Source of the DNA: Deltaproteobacteria bacterium
GTDB taxonomy: Bacteria > Myxococcota_A > UBA796 > SXON01
Reading direction: 5' to 3'
Length of the DNA: 47,906 nucleotides
NCBI GenBank assembly: GCA_947490345.1
Contig: CANLGL010000041.1
Location: forward strand, 1-47,906
The notes below the pieces were generated by a model. That model did not search any database. It was not told the DNA's origin and worked only from the letters and a program-made list of their open reading frames with translations. Of this stretch, positions 7,609-15,851 are shown piece after piece; the stretch's first letter is position 1; every line of letters starts with the position of its first letter. A program made the position numbers and the translations under genes.

Positions 7609-7982
7609 GGCGACAGGGCGCGGGTGGAGGCTTCGCCGACGGTCAGCGCGCCAGGTGTGCCCACGGGCACCGGACGCAAGCCGCTCCCCATCGGCGAGTT
7701 CGCCCCTGGCGCGAAGGCGACATCGTGCTCGCGGAGCCATCGGTCCTGGGCGCCGTCGTGAAACCACATCGCTCGGACGGCGGGCGCCTTCTGCACCATG
7801 TAGTGGAACAGACAGCCGGGATCGTCGAACGCGAGGGTGATGTCGTCCTTGGTCACCAGCGCCGACGCGTAGGTCGGGTCGCTGACCAACATTCCGCAGT
7901 CGGCACAGGCCGCAAGATCGTAGGCGATCTCAGGCGGCGCGTTGGGGTCTTTCGCGCAGGCGAGGAAAATCAGGATGCTCAT
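7605..7982 (-). CDS. nosL: NosL, copper-delivery lipoprotein
   Basis: The 125-residue protein has an ultra-short lipobox leader (MSILIFLAC, Cys9) and the NosL copper motif region ADCGMLVSD. It continues with CLFHYMV and MWFHDG, which provide the Cys/Met/His residues typical of NosL, a Cu(I) chaperone for NosZ in the periplasm. Its start overlaps the nosF stop and its stop overlaps the nosY start (ATGA both times). Confidence 0.9.
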   Translation of the reverse strand: MSILIFLACAKDPNAPPEIAYDLAACADCGMLVSDPTYASALVTKDDITLAFDDPGCLFHYMVQKAPAVRAMWFHDGAQDRWLREHDVAFAPGANSPMGSGLRPVPVGTPGALTVGEASTRALSP

Positions 7983-8698
7983 GCGAGGCGCCTCCGGAGG
8001 GGGTCGGGGTCCAGGCCGACCGCGTTGGCCAGCTCGGGGTCGGCGAGGAAGACGTCCAGGCGGCCGTCGAAAGCGACCTCGCCGTCGGCGAGCACGATCA
8101 CCCGATCCACCAGCTCGCGCAGCTCCTCGATCCGGTGAGAGGACAACAGGATGGTCGGTGCCGGCGTTCGGGTGGCCAGCGCGTCGAGGAACACCCTCCT
8201 CGCCGCCGGATCCAGGTTGGCGGTGGGCTCGTCGAAGCACAAGACCGAGGCTCCCGAGGCCAGGGCCATCGCGGCGAGCAGCTTCTGCTGCATGCCGCCC
8301 GACAGCGCCGTGAACCGGACCTTGGCGAGCGCATCGATATCGAGTCCAAGGTCCTTCCCCGACGCGCGGAGCGTCGACTCTGGAACCGCGCGTACCGTGG
8401 CCCAGGTCGTGACCAGCTCGCCAATCGGCGCAGCCAGCGCGGGCGCCCGCTGCGGAACATAGGCGACGTCGCGCAGCGCGGCGGCGTGGTCGAGCCACGG
8501 GTCCGCCCCGCCGACGCGGATCCAGCCGTCGGCGCGGACCATGCCGAGGATGGCCCGCATCAGCGTGGTCTTGCCGGAGCCATTCGGACCCACCAGCGCC
8601 ACCCGTTCGCCGGGCGCGACCGTCAGGTCAACCCCGCGGAGCACCTGCCGGCCGTCGTAGGCCTTGCGCGCTCCACGAACCTCGATCGCCGGGGTCAC
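7979..8698 (-). CDS. nosF: NosF, ABC transporter ATPase
   Basis: The 239-residue cytoplasmic ATPase has Walker A GPNGSGKTT (37-45), the Q-loop at Gln83, the signature LSGGM (132-136), Walker B VLCFDEPTANLD (152-163) and the H-loop SSHR (186-189). It powers NosDFY, the CuZ assembly transporter. A GTG start at 8698 overlaps the nosD stop as GTGA. The frame stays open far upstream through nosD, but nothing there resembles an ATPase. Confidence 0.93.
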   Translation of the reverse strand: MTPAIEVRGARKAYDGRQVLRGVDLTVAPGERVALVGPNGSGKTTLMRAILGMVRADGWIRVGGADPWLDHAAALRDVAYVPQRAPALAAPIGELVTTWATVRAVPESTLRASGKDLGLDIDALAKVRFTALSGGMQQKLLAAMALASGASVLCFDEPTANLDPAARRVFLDALATRTPAPTILLSSHRIEELRELVDRVIVLADGEVAFDGRLDVFLADPELANAVGLDPDPLRRRLA

Positions 8699-9978
8699 AG
8701 GCCCACCACGCCGCCCATGCGCGGCGAGGCGTCGGTGACCAGGGGCGGGGGCATCCACATCGGGAAGGCCGCGGCGAGCAGATCGAGCAGCGCGGCGGCG
8801 GGTGTACCATCGAAGAACGCGGCGGCCGGCCGGCGCTGCACCACGCTCCGGGCCAACGACCGAGGCGCATAGGGCAGGTCTCCAATCCCGTCCCCATCGA
8901 GATCGTAGCCGGTGTAGTCGCTCCATCGGTTGCCGACGAAGCTGGCGGCGCCGGCTTGCACCCCGCCGTCCACCGCCACCTGGATGTGATTCTCGTGGAG
9001 GTCGTTGCCCTGGAAGCTGGCGCCGGCCCGGACCCCGTTGAAGCGGACGCCGATGTGGTCGTAGGCGATGAGGTTGTCGTGGATCGTGGCGAAGCTGTCG
9101 GGCCGGTTGGGCGTGCTGTCGAGGTACAGCCCGAGGGTCGACGCCAGCAAGCGGTTTTTCGTGACCGTCACCGCATCGCTCTCCTTGATGCCGATGCCCA
9201 TGCCGGCGGGACCGTTCGAGCCCACGACGAGATTTCCCTCGACGGTGACGTCCCGGCTGTACATCACGAAGACCCCCACCACGTTGTCCGTGAAGCGGTT
9301 TCCGGTCAGCCGGCTGCCCTCGGCGTGCATCAGGTGCAGGCCGTAGCGGGAGTTCTCGACGACGTTGTCGGCGAAGGTGTTCTCTTCGCTGTACCAGGCG
9401 ACCATGTCGCGGACGTGGTCGAGGCGGTTGCCGACGATCTCGTTGTGATCGGACTCCCAGAGGCGGATGCCGTCGCCATGCGTCCCGATCGGACCGTCCA
9501 GCCGCCCGGCGATGTGGCAGTCGCGAATGACCGAATGGCTGGAGCGCCGAAGGTCGATGCCGAGGAAGGTGTCCCGGATGGTCAGCCGCTCCATCGTCGC
9601 GCGATCGGCACCGACGACCACTCCGGCATCCCCAGCGGTGGCGTCGAGCCCACTGCCGGTCATCTCCAGGTCGCGGAGCGTCACGTCTGGAGCCCCGACG
9701 AGCACGACCGAGCCGCGGCCGGGGCCGACGAGGCGCGCGGGACCGACCAGGGTGAGGGGCCGGTCGATGCGCAGGGGGCCACGATGCTCCCCAGGCAGCA
9801 GCCGCAGCGTGCTGTGGGCAGGCAACGTCGCGATCACCGCGTTGACGTCGGTGCCGGCGCCCACCTCGACCGTGAGCGGGGGCCCTGCAGGGATGCGGTC
9901 GGCGAGCGACACCTCCAGCGGCGCCGGCGCAGCCGCGTCGTGCTCGCCCGCCAGCGCGAGCGTCCACAAGAGCGTCAT
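8695..9978 (-). CDS. nosD: NosD, periplasmic beta-helix assembly factor
   Basis: The 427-residue protein has a short export signal (MTLLWTLALAG) and then a long run of right-handed beta-helix (PbH1) repeats rich in N, G, D and V, such as HSVIRDCHIAG, NEIVGNRLDHV and NTFADNVVENSRYGLHL. NosD is the periplasmic partner of NosFY in maturation of the CuZ center. Its ATG overlaps the stop of the upstream membrane-protein gene (ATGA). Length and repeats fit the family. Confidence 0.92.
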   Translation of the reverse strand: MTLLWTLALAGEHDAAAPAPLEVSLADRIPAGPPLTVEVGAGTDVNAVIATLPAHSTLRLLPGEHRGPLRIDRPLTLVGPARLVGPGRGSVVLVGAPDVTLRDLEMTGSGLDATAGDAGVVVGADRATMERLTIRDTFLGIDLRRSSHSVIRDCHIAGRLDGPIGTHGDGIRLWESDHNEIVGNRLDHVRDMVAWYSEENTFADNVVENSRYGLHLMHAEGSRLTGNRFTDNVVGVFVMYSRDVTVEGNLVVGSNGPAGMGIGIKESDAVTVTKNRLLASTLGLYLDSTPNRPDSFATIHDNLIAYDHIGVRFNGVRAGASFQGNDLHENHIQVAVDGGVQAGAASFVGNRWSDYTGYDLDGDGIGDLPYAPRSLARSVVQRRPAAAFFDGTPAAALLDLLAAAFPMWMPPPLVTDASPRMGGVVGL

Positions 9979-10604
9979 GCTCCACGCCGGAGCAGCGCCG
10001 GCTGGACGACCTCGGCGGGGGCGACGACGACGCCGAGGCGCGAGGTCCATCGCCACGTCGCGATCGCCAGGATGGCGACACCGAAGAGGGCCAGCCAGAA
10101 CCCTGCGGCGGGCGCGGCCTCGGTGAGGAACTGCCCGACCTTCCCGTCGCCGAGCACCGCGGGCATGAAGGGCTTCAGCCGGATCGGGGCGCGCGGGTCG
10201 AGGTCGTGCCCCGACTGGTACATCCAGTAGCTGAAGTCGAGCACGAAGCCGACCGGGAGGCCAGCGGCTGCGGCGAGCGCAAACCAATTCCGCTTGCGGC
10301 CCGGAAGGGCTGCCGCCCCGACCACAACGGCAGAAACGAGGCCGATGAGCCAGGGGCTTGCGGCGCGCTCGAGGGCCGCCGCATCGCTGAGGGAGTGCAT
10401 GCCGATGTAGTGATTGATGGTGTTGATTTCCGCGACGTCACCCACGACACCCGTCAAGTGAACGATCACTTCGAGCCCCGCCGGGTATTGCGGTGCGAAG
10501 AGCCGAAACGTCCACCATGGCAAGAACCACGAGCCGACGAAGCACGCCGCTGCCGCGCAGCCTACGGCGAAAAACCACCAGCGCGCTGGGTTGCGGCGTT
10601 CCAT
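9975..10604 (-). CDS. nos-cluster integral membrane protein
   Basis: The 209-residue protein has about four hydrophobic spans (about 9-30, 84-105, 109-130, 166-187) and a loop with a conserved-looking NHYIGMHSL segment and WMYQSGHDL, the His and Met residues of which could bind copper or heme. Clade II nos clusters commonly carry a membrane protein here (called NosB in some), but the identity is inferred from position, not from a motif I can name with certainty. It starts 1 nt after the cytochrome gene and overlaps nosD by ATGA. Confidence 0.7.
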   Translation of the reverse strand: MERRNPARWWFFAVGCAAAACFVGSWFLPWWTFRLFAPQYPAGLEVIVHLTGVVGDVAEINTINHYIGMHSLSDAAALERAASPWLIGLVSAVVVGAAALPGRKRNWFALAAAAGLPVGFVLDFSYWMYQSGHDLDPRAPIRLKPFMPAVLGDGKVGQFLTEAAPAAGFWLALFGVAILAIATWRWTSRLGVVVAPAEVVQPALLRRGA

Positions 10605-10605
10605 C

Positions 10606-11076
10606 TCATCCCCCCTGGGCCTTGAGGTACGCCAAAAGCGGCGCCAGGTCGGCCTCGGGCACGTTCTGCTTGGGCATCTCCACCATCAGCGAGCGGAACA
10701 TCGCCTTGGCCTGCGGGTCCTGTTTCACCATCACCGCCGGGTCGCTGACCATCCGGGCGACCCAGGTCACGCTGCGCCGCGCGAAGAGCCCGGTGAGGTC
10801 CGGCCCGACGAGCTTGGAGCCGAACTTGTGGCAGCCGCCGCAGCCCCGGTCAGCGAACACCCTCTCGCCCGCGGCGATGGTCGCCACCTCGGTCGATGGG
10901 GCGCCGAGCTGAGGCACCTTGATGCCCTCGGGCCCGTCGGGTCCAACGGGGGCCGATGCCGCTTCTGGAGCGGCGGTAGCAGGCTTTGCGGGGGCAGCGG
11001 CCACGGCGGCCGTGGCCTCCTTCGGGGTCTCGGCGCACGCCGTGAGGGTCATCAGCATCAGCGCGAACATTCTCAT
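10606..11076 (-). CDS. c-type cytochrome lipoprotein of the nos operon
   Basis: The 156-residue protein has a lipobox (LTAC, Cys14), an Ala/Pro-rich linker (about 18-60) and a monoheme class I cytochrome c domain with CGGCH at 79-83 and a distal Met in the MPKQNVPEADL segment. It is a likely electron donor to NosZ, held near the membrane by its lipid anchor and flexible linker. It follows nosZ by 1 nt. Confidence 0.88.
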   Translation of the reverse strand: MRMFALMLMTLTACAETPKEATAAVAAAPAKPATAAPEAASAPVGPDGPEGIKVPQLGAPSTEVATIAAGERVFADRGCGGCHKFGSKLVGPDLTGLFARRSVTWVARMVSDPAVMVKQDPQAKAMFRSLMVEMPKQNVPEADLAPLLAYLKAQGG

Positions 11077-11077
11077 G

Positions 11078-13027
11078 TCAGCTCCCTTGGGGTTTGACGA
11101 GGAAGTACCCCATCATCTCGAGGTGAAGCGCCGAGCAGAACTCGGTGCAGTAGAAGGGGAAGACTCCCGCACGATCCGCTACAAAGGTGATCTCTTCGTA
11201 TTTGCCAGGCTCCATCGACACATTGACGTTGTACATGTCGATCGCAAACCCATGGGTCTGGTCCAGCGCCTGCTCCATCGAGGTCAGGTGCAGGGTCACC
11301 GTGTCGCCTTGATTCACCTCGATCATGTCGGGGGTGAAGTGCGAGCGGATGACGCTCATGTACACGTCGACCTGCTTGCCGTTCCGTTCGATGCGCTCCT
11401 CACCGGAGGCCACCGCGGCGGTGGACTTCTCGTCGGTGTAGGGGTTGGTGCCAGCGGGCGTGTATGCGGTGATGGTGTGCAGCTTGTCGGCCTTCATCAT
11501 CTGGGCGTAGTGGGGCTCGCCCAGGGGCAGCGGCAGGTCGTAGATGACCTTCATCGTGGGCCCGGAAATGTCGATGAGTTGGAAGCTCTGCGGCAGGAGT
11601 GGACCGACGTTGACGTAGCGGTCCTGCGACATCTTGTTCATCGCGACGACGTACTTGCCGTCCGGCGAAATCGTGTCGCCCTCCGCCGCGGTGATGTGAC
11701 CGATGTTGTATTGGACACCGAGCGCTTCGATTGGCTCCTCAAGGTTCTTCCAGTTCCACTTCACGACCGTGCTGTCGAGGAAGACCGACGTGTAGGCGTA
11801 GCCCTTGTCGTCATACACGGTGTGCAGCGGACCGAGGCCGACCTCCCTCTGGCCGCGGATCGACGCCTGGAAGTCGAGGATGTCGACGCCAAATTTGTCC
11901 TTCCCGACGAACTGCCCATTGGCGATGAGGTCCTTCATCTTCGCGACGTCGTAGACCGTCGCGTGCGTATCGAGTTTGCCACCGACGACGACCGCGGTGC
12001 CGTCAGGGGTGACGTCACATCCATGGGGGCTCTTCGGCTCGCCGACGAAGGTGAGGACGTGCTCCGCGGCGGCATCGGCCAGCGAGATGACGCGAATGCC
12101 GTTGATCGTCTTGGTCTTGCCGGCGGCGACCAGGGTCTCCGCCTTCTTCCAATCGATGATGTGCATGTAGTCCATGTCGTTCTGCGACGCGCCGGACTCG
12201 GCGAAGGGCTTGCCCTTGCCCTCGCTCCCGGCCGACATCTCGGTGTTCCAGGAGTTGATGTAGACCCAGCCGTCGCTGGCCAGTTTGCCGGCGTCGGCGA
12301 GGTCCTGGGCGTAGGGCGGCAGCTCGATCGCCCAGCTCTGGGCCTGGTCGATGCGGCCCTTCTGCTTGTCGAACTTCCAGAAGATCGCGGCTCCGCGATA
12401 CTCGGCCTCGTAGTTGTCCAACCCAGAGTAGGCCCCACCGAGCGGCGCCGCGTACTGGCTGGTCTCGATGACGTAGTCGGTGTTCTGGGTGACGAAGGCA
12501 CCCCCGTGGTCGGACATGACCAGCGGGTTGGCGACGATCTGCTTGGTCATGAAGTCACGCAGGTCGATGACCGCGACCCGGGCGTTGGCCTTGTCGTTGA
12601 GGAACAGGTAGTTCCCGTCGTACTCCCCGCCGGTCTCCGACAGATTGGGGTGATGGACGTCGCCCCACGTCATCTCCTTGCCGCCCTGACTGCCCTGGTT
12701 GTAGAGCACGTCGTCGCCGAGGCCGCCGTAGCCGTAGCCCTGCCAGGGCTCGGGGCCGAAGACGCTGATGTACTTCAGGATGCGCATGCTCGGCACGCCG
12801 ATCACGATGATGTTGCCGCCGTGGCCGCCGGAGGCGAAGATCACGTACTCGTCGAGCTTCCCGGTGGGCGTGTAGGTCTTCGCCGCCGCCAGGACGTCAT
12901 CCTCGGTGAGGCCGCGCGCGGTCATGATGCCAGCGAGGCCCTCGTCGGCGCCGCCTGCCGAAGCTGTCGGTGTGGGTGCGTCCGCGGTCTGGCAGGCCGA
13001 GAGCGTGAGGAGCAGGGAGGGGAGCAT
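11078..13027 (-). CDS. nosZ: NosZ, nitrous oxide reductase, lipoprotein form
   Basis: The 649-residue enzyme reduces N2O to N2. The CuA site is visible near the C-terminus as CTEFCSALHLEM (Cys627, Cys631, His635, Met638). CuZ histidine blocks seen are GDVHHPN, SPHGCDV, GPLHTVYDD and EPHYAQMM. The N-terminus is not a twin-arginine signal but a short lipobox leader, MLPSLLLTLSAC, with Cys12. Sec-type export and the neighbour set point to clade II (atypical) NosZ. The start at 13027 is preceded by AGGAAAAG; the frame runs much further upstream through a repeat with no NosZ resemblance. A sigma-54 promoter lies 37-52 bp upstream. Confidence 0.96.
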   Translation of the reverse strand: MLPSLLLTLSACQTADAPTPTASAGGADEGLAGIMTARGLTEDDVLAAAKTYTPTGKLDEYVIFASGGHGGNIIVIGVPSMRILKYISVFGPEPWQGYGYGGLGDDVLYNQGSQGGKEMTWGDVHHPNLSETGGEYDGNYLFLNDKANARVAVIDLRDFMTKQIVANPLVMSDHGGAFVTQNTDYVIETSQYAAPLGGAYSGLDNYEAEYRGAAIFWKFDKQKGRIDQAQSWAIELPPYAQDLADAGKLASDGWVYINSWNTEMSAGSEGKGKPFAESGASQNDMDYMHIIDWKKAETLVAAGKTKTINGIRVISLADAAAEHVLTFVGEPKSPHGCDVTPDGTAVVVGGKLDTHATVYDVAKMKDLIANGQFVGKDKFGVDILDFQASIRGQREVGLGPLHTVYDDKGYAYTSVFLDSTVVKWNWKNLEEPIEALGVQYNIGHITAAEGDTISPDGKYVVAMNKMSQDRYVNVGPLLPQSFQLIDISGPTMKVIYDLPLPLGEPHYAQMMKADKLHTITAYTPAGTNPYTDEKSTAAVASGEERIERNGKQVDVYMSVIRSHFTPDMIEVNQGDTVTLHLTSMEQALDQTHGFAIDMYNVNVSMEPGKYEEITFVADRAGVFPFYCTEFCSALHLEMMGYFLVKPQGS

Positions 13028-13063
13028 CAGTTCTTTTCCTGGTTGGGGGCTGCCCCGCCTCAC

Positions 13064-13079
13064 TGCAACCGCCGTGCCA
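13064..13079 (-). promoter_or_regulatory. sigma-54 promoter of the nos operon
   Basis: On the minus strand, TGGCACG (13079-13073) is followed after four bases by TTGCA (13068-13064), a full match to the RpoN core TGGCACG-N4-TTGCW. Transcription would begin near 13053, about 25 bases before the nosZ ATG, leaving room for the AGGAAAAG ribosome binding site. It implies control by a sigma-54 enhancer-binding protein encoded elsewhere. Confidence 0.8.
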
Positions 13080-13130
13080 GCAAGGTTGTCTACGGATAGT
13101 TCCCCATGCCGCCCGCAGGTCGGCTCCACG

Positions 13131-13270
13131 AGCCATGAAACGCCCAGCGGCATGGGGGACTGCGGTGAGGGGGAGAGCGCCACGCGCGGCGCGTCATCCA
13201 ACGCGTCGGGCGCCGGAGGCCGGAAAGCGAAGCTTGGAGGCCGGAGGGAATGGCGCGGTAGGGGGAGAGG
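13131..13270 (-). repeat. dispersed hairpin repeat, copy B
   Basis: The reverse complement matches copy A at 137-275 from the CTCCCCCTACCG block to the GGGCGTTTCATGGCT block. The central hairpin (13 pairing positions around the loop at 13196-13199) has three double changes relative to copy A that keep pairing and two mismatches. It lies between the nosZ promoter and the remnant at 13386. Together with the promoter it fills most of the 600-bp gap upstream of nosZ. Confidence 0.8.
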
Positions 13271-13385
13271 GCGGCGAGCCCTTTCCCCCGTTTCTGGTTG
13301 GTTGAGCCACCGTGCGTTTTTCACCGAGACTGGCGGCTCCTGCTGGGCCAGAACGCACAGCGCGCCAGTGCGGAAACGCACACCG

Positions 13386-13558
13386 TCAACGTACGATGAG
13401 AAAGCCAAGGCTGGCCCTGGCTTCCGCGTGGGACGAGACCCCGACCGGCAGGTCAGACCCCAACGCCGTCCACACCCGCCAGGCGCCCGGCCGCCCGTGC
13501 ACCACCCGCAGGTCCAGTCCGGTGCGCGGGCGCACGCGAGCAGGAAAAGCAGGGGCAT
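13386..13558 (-). pseudogene. small lipoprotein gene, probably frameshifted
   Basis: An ATG at 13558 opens a lipobox leader, MPLLFLLAC (Cys9), of the same ultra-short type as its neighbours. After about 13 codons that frame turns into unlikely Gly/Arg/Cys-rich sequence, while another frame gives a plausible peptide (GLDLRVVHGRPGAWRVWTAL and on) ending at a TGA at 13388-13386. One base gained or lost near codon 13 would join them into a protein of about 58 residues. It sits 70 bp downstream of the GH1 gene, same strand. The family is unknown. Confidence 0.35.
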
Positions 13559-13628
13559 GGGGACCTCGATGTCCCGCTGCGCTGCAAACCCGGTGCCAGG
13601 AGCGCGGCGCCCGAAGCGGCGGCCTCGG

Positions 13629-15137
13629 CTACTCCCCCGGGCTCAGGTGTTCGCCCTGCCCGTATTCGTCCCAGACGCTCTGGCGGATGCCGTTGTCGGC
13701 GATGATGCCGCGGAGGACGTCGGCGCCCTCGGTGGGGGAGCGCGCGAAGGTGTCGAGATCGACGGACCACAGGCCGAAGCGGGGGCGGAAGCCCTCGGCC
13801 CATTCGAAGTTGTCGGTGAGCGACCAGTGGATGTAGCCGTCGACGGGGGCGCCCGCGTCGATTGCGCCGGAGAGGCCAGCGAGCTGTCGCACGATGTTCT
13901 CGGCGCGGCGACGCCCGGTCGTCGTGCCGATTCCGGCCTCGGTCACCCGAAGCGGCGTCCCGGGGTACCGTTCGGCGAGCGCGGGTGCCAGTAGCCCCAA
14001 TCCCGGCGCGTAGTGCTCGTAGCCCATCTGGGTGACGTCGTCGGGATGGGGGGTGGGACACCCGAAGGTCGCGGGGTCCATGCCAAGGATCTCCAGGGTC
14101 GAGGCCTCACATGGCACCGCGTCAATCGGCGGGAAGCCAGGGAGCGCCTTCACGTACATCCGGAAATAATATTGGTAGCCCAACAGATCGCAGGTGTTCG
14201 CCCACTCGGGGTGCGCCTCCTCGGGGACACCGTCCAGATCGCGGTCCAGCAGGCCTGAGATCACCCCGTCGGAAAAGATGTAGCCGTACAGGGCGCGGAT
14301 GCGATCGGCCGCCACCACGTCATCGGCGTTGGCTTCGTCGACCGGGACGATCCACTGGATGGAATTGGTGAAGCCGACACTCGCTGCGACCCCGTTGCCA
14401 TCGGCATCGGCGACGTCCGCGGCGTGTACGGCGGCGTAGGCCGCGGCGTGCCCATTCAACATACCCACCGCCACCGGAATCACCTGCTCGGTGACCGCGC
14501 TGACCGAGATGTTGAGCTGCCCGGGCGGAAAGGCCCCGCCCAGGTACCCGGACAGCAGGTAGCCGCCGGGCTCGTTGAAGGTGCTCCACTCGTCCACGAG
14601 GTCGCCGAACCGCGCCGCCGCCTCGCCGGAGAACTCCGCGAATTCCTCAGGCACCGCCGGGTTGGTCCACCCACACAGGTTGGCGTCCGTCGGCCCGGCA
14701 GCGCAGTCCAGGTCGGCGAGGTCCTGCATCCAGATCGGCTCGGTGAAGTGGTGGAGCGTCACCATCGGCTCGATACCGCGGGCCCGCAGCGCCTCCAGGA
14801 CATCCCGGTAGTGCTGCCACTCCGCCTCATCCCACACATCCCGCGCCGGCTCGACGCGGCTCCACTCGATCGACAGCCGGTAGATGTCGGCGCCCAGCTC
14901 TACAAGCAGGTCCGCATCGTCTTCGTAGCGGGCATAGCCGTCCACCGCCGCTCCCGACGGCTCCGCCGTCTTGCCGTCAAACTCGGGGAGCGTCTCGAAC
15001 TGGAACCAGTTGTTTTTGGTGTTGCCACCCTCGATCTGGTGCGCGGCGCCCGCGGCGCCCCAACGGAAGCCCTCGGGGAACGCATAGACAAGCGGATCGC
15101 CGGGGTCGGGCTCACAGGCGAGGAGGAGGAGGAGCAT
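13629..15137 (-). CDS. GH1 beta-glucosidase-like lipoprotein
   Basis: The 502-residue protein carries an eight-residue lipobox leader (MLLLLLAC, Cys8) directly joined to a glycoside hydrolase family 1 barrel. The acid/base is Glu189 in TFNEP (186-190) and the nucleophile is Glu400 in RVTEAGIG. Other GH1 landmarks are AAHQIEGG near residue 31, IEWSRVEP (90-97), TLHHFTEPIWMQ (128-138) and DNFEWAEGFRPRFGL near the C-terminus. It should hydrolyse beta-linked glycosides or glycolipids at the outer membrane. An acidic EF-hand-like DRDLDGVPEE insert is near 298. The gene follows the kinase-like gene by 20 bp. Confidence 0.93.
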   Translation of the reverse strand: MLLLLLACEPDPGDPLVYAFPEGFRWGAAGAAHQIEGGNTKNNWFQFETLPEFDGKTAEPSGAAVDGYARYEDDADLLVELGADIYRLSIEWSRVEPARDVWDEAEWQHYRDVLEALRARGIEPMVTLHHFTEPIWMQDLADLDCAAGPTDANLCGWTNPAVPEEFAEFSGEAAARFGDLVDEWSTFNEPGGYLLSGYLGGAFPPGQLNISVSAVTEQVIPVAVGMLNGHAAAYAAVHAADVADADGNGVAASVGFTNSIQWIVPVDEANADDVVAADRIRALYGYIFSDGVISGLLDRDLDGVPEEAHPEWANTCDLLGYQYYFRMYVKALPGFPPIDAVPCEASTLEILGMDPATFGCPTPHPDDVTQMGYEHYAPGLGLLAPALAERYPGTPLRVTEAGIGTTTGRRRAENIVRQLAGLSGAIDAGAPVDGYIHWSLTDNFEWAEGFRPRFGLWSVDLDTFARSPTEGADVLRGIIADNGIRQSVWDEYGQGEHLSPGE

Positions 15138-15157
15138 GGGGAGAGCCTACCTTCCTG

Positions 15158-15796
15158 CTACCCCACCATCCACGCCCCACCGCCCTGAAGCACGACGCCG
15201 ACGGCCGCTGCCGTCAGGATCGGCACCGCGAAGTTATCGTCGATGCGGCTGGAGAAGAGCTCGACGATCGCCCCGGTGATCGCCGCAACGGCCGCCGCGA
15301 TGATCCCGCGCCCACCGAGGCTCGGATGCCAAATGGAGAGGATCGCCCAACCAGACAGGAACGCCACCACCGCGTAGGCGATGGTCCCCTCGAGCGACCG
15401 CCCATGCACCAGCTTGATCCTACCGAAACGACGCCCGACGAATCCCGCCGCCGGGTCCCCGAAGCCGATGCTGGCGACCGCGAGCGCCAGGGTGGGCAAC
15501 GCGAAGAAGGGGGCGATGAGCGCCAGACCGGTGCACATCCAGGTGGCCGAGTTGATCGCCGTGGCCTCGTGTTTGTGCGCCACCCCGCCGAAGGTGCGCA
15601 TCAGCACCTGGTTCCACGCCGGGAACCGTCGACGCGTAAGCTCCAGCGTCCACGCCAGCGCCGCGAAGGCCGTGGCCAGGACAACCGCGCTCTTTTCGGT
15701 GAGCGCCAGCTCGAGGAGCAGAATGACCACCAGCGACGACAGCGCGTGGTGCGCGGAGCGGAAGAGGTTCTCGGGGCGGGCCGAGGCGACGTGCAT
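15158..15796 (-). CDS. dolichol/diacylglycerol kinase-like membrane protein
   Basis: The 212-residue protein has about six hydrophobic spans and the CTP-dependent lipid kinase signature: HKHEATAINSATW, then GDPAAGFVGRRFG, then RSLEGTIAY. These blocks are shared by SEC59/DGK1-type polyprenol, phytol and diacylglycerol kinases and by CDP-diacylglycerol synthases. It probably phosphorylates a membrane lipid alcohol, perhaps feeding a lipid-linked sugar pathway with the ALG5-like enzyme at 5832, but that link is inference. It is the first gene of a minus-strand unit with the GH1 gene. Confidence 0.8.
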   Translation of the reverse strand: MHVASARPENLFRSAHHALSSLVVILLLELALTEKSAVVLATAFAALAWTLELTRRRFPAWNQVLMRTFGGVAHKHEATAINSATWMCTGLALIAPFFALPTLALAVASIGFGDPAAGFVGRRFGRIKLVHGRSLEGTIAYAVVAFLSGWAILSIWHPSLGGRGIIAAAVAAITGAIVELFSSRIDDNFAVPILTAAAVGVVLQGGGAWMVG

Positions 15797-15816
15797 GGCG
15801 CCATCGTAGGGCCGTC

Positions 15817-15848
15817 ACGTCACCGTGACGTCATGGGTTAGCTATAAT
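15817..15848 (+). promoter_or_regulatory. palindromic operator next to a consensus -10 box
   Basis: A perfect inverted repeat ACGTCAC-C-GTGACGT spans 15817-15831. It is followed by TATAAT at 15843-15848, the best -10 box in the window, with ATG only three bases later (15852). The palindrome covers the region where the -35 box would be, in the 55-bp gap between divergent genes. A DNA-binding regulator of both genes is likely; the very short -10 to ATG distance suggests transcription starting at or inside the start codon, or an internal start. Confidence 0.55.
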
Positions 15849-15851
15849 ACG

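Noticed and set aside
7979..10081. A 700-residue minus-strand frame joining nosF to upstream sequence
   Set aside because: Only the last 239 codons resemble a protein (the ABC ATPase). The rest is the shadow of nosD in another frame.
10919..13099. A 726-codon plus-strand frame opposite nosZ
   Set aside because: Its Val/Asp/Arg/Gly-rich composition is that of a reverse shadow of a GC-rich gene, and nosZ is certain.
11078..13558. An extended NosZ of 826 residues starting at 13558
   Set aside because: The extra 177 residues run through the sigma-54 promoter and the hairpin repeat and are low-complexity. The ATG at 13027 has a ribosome binding site and a lipobox.
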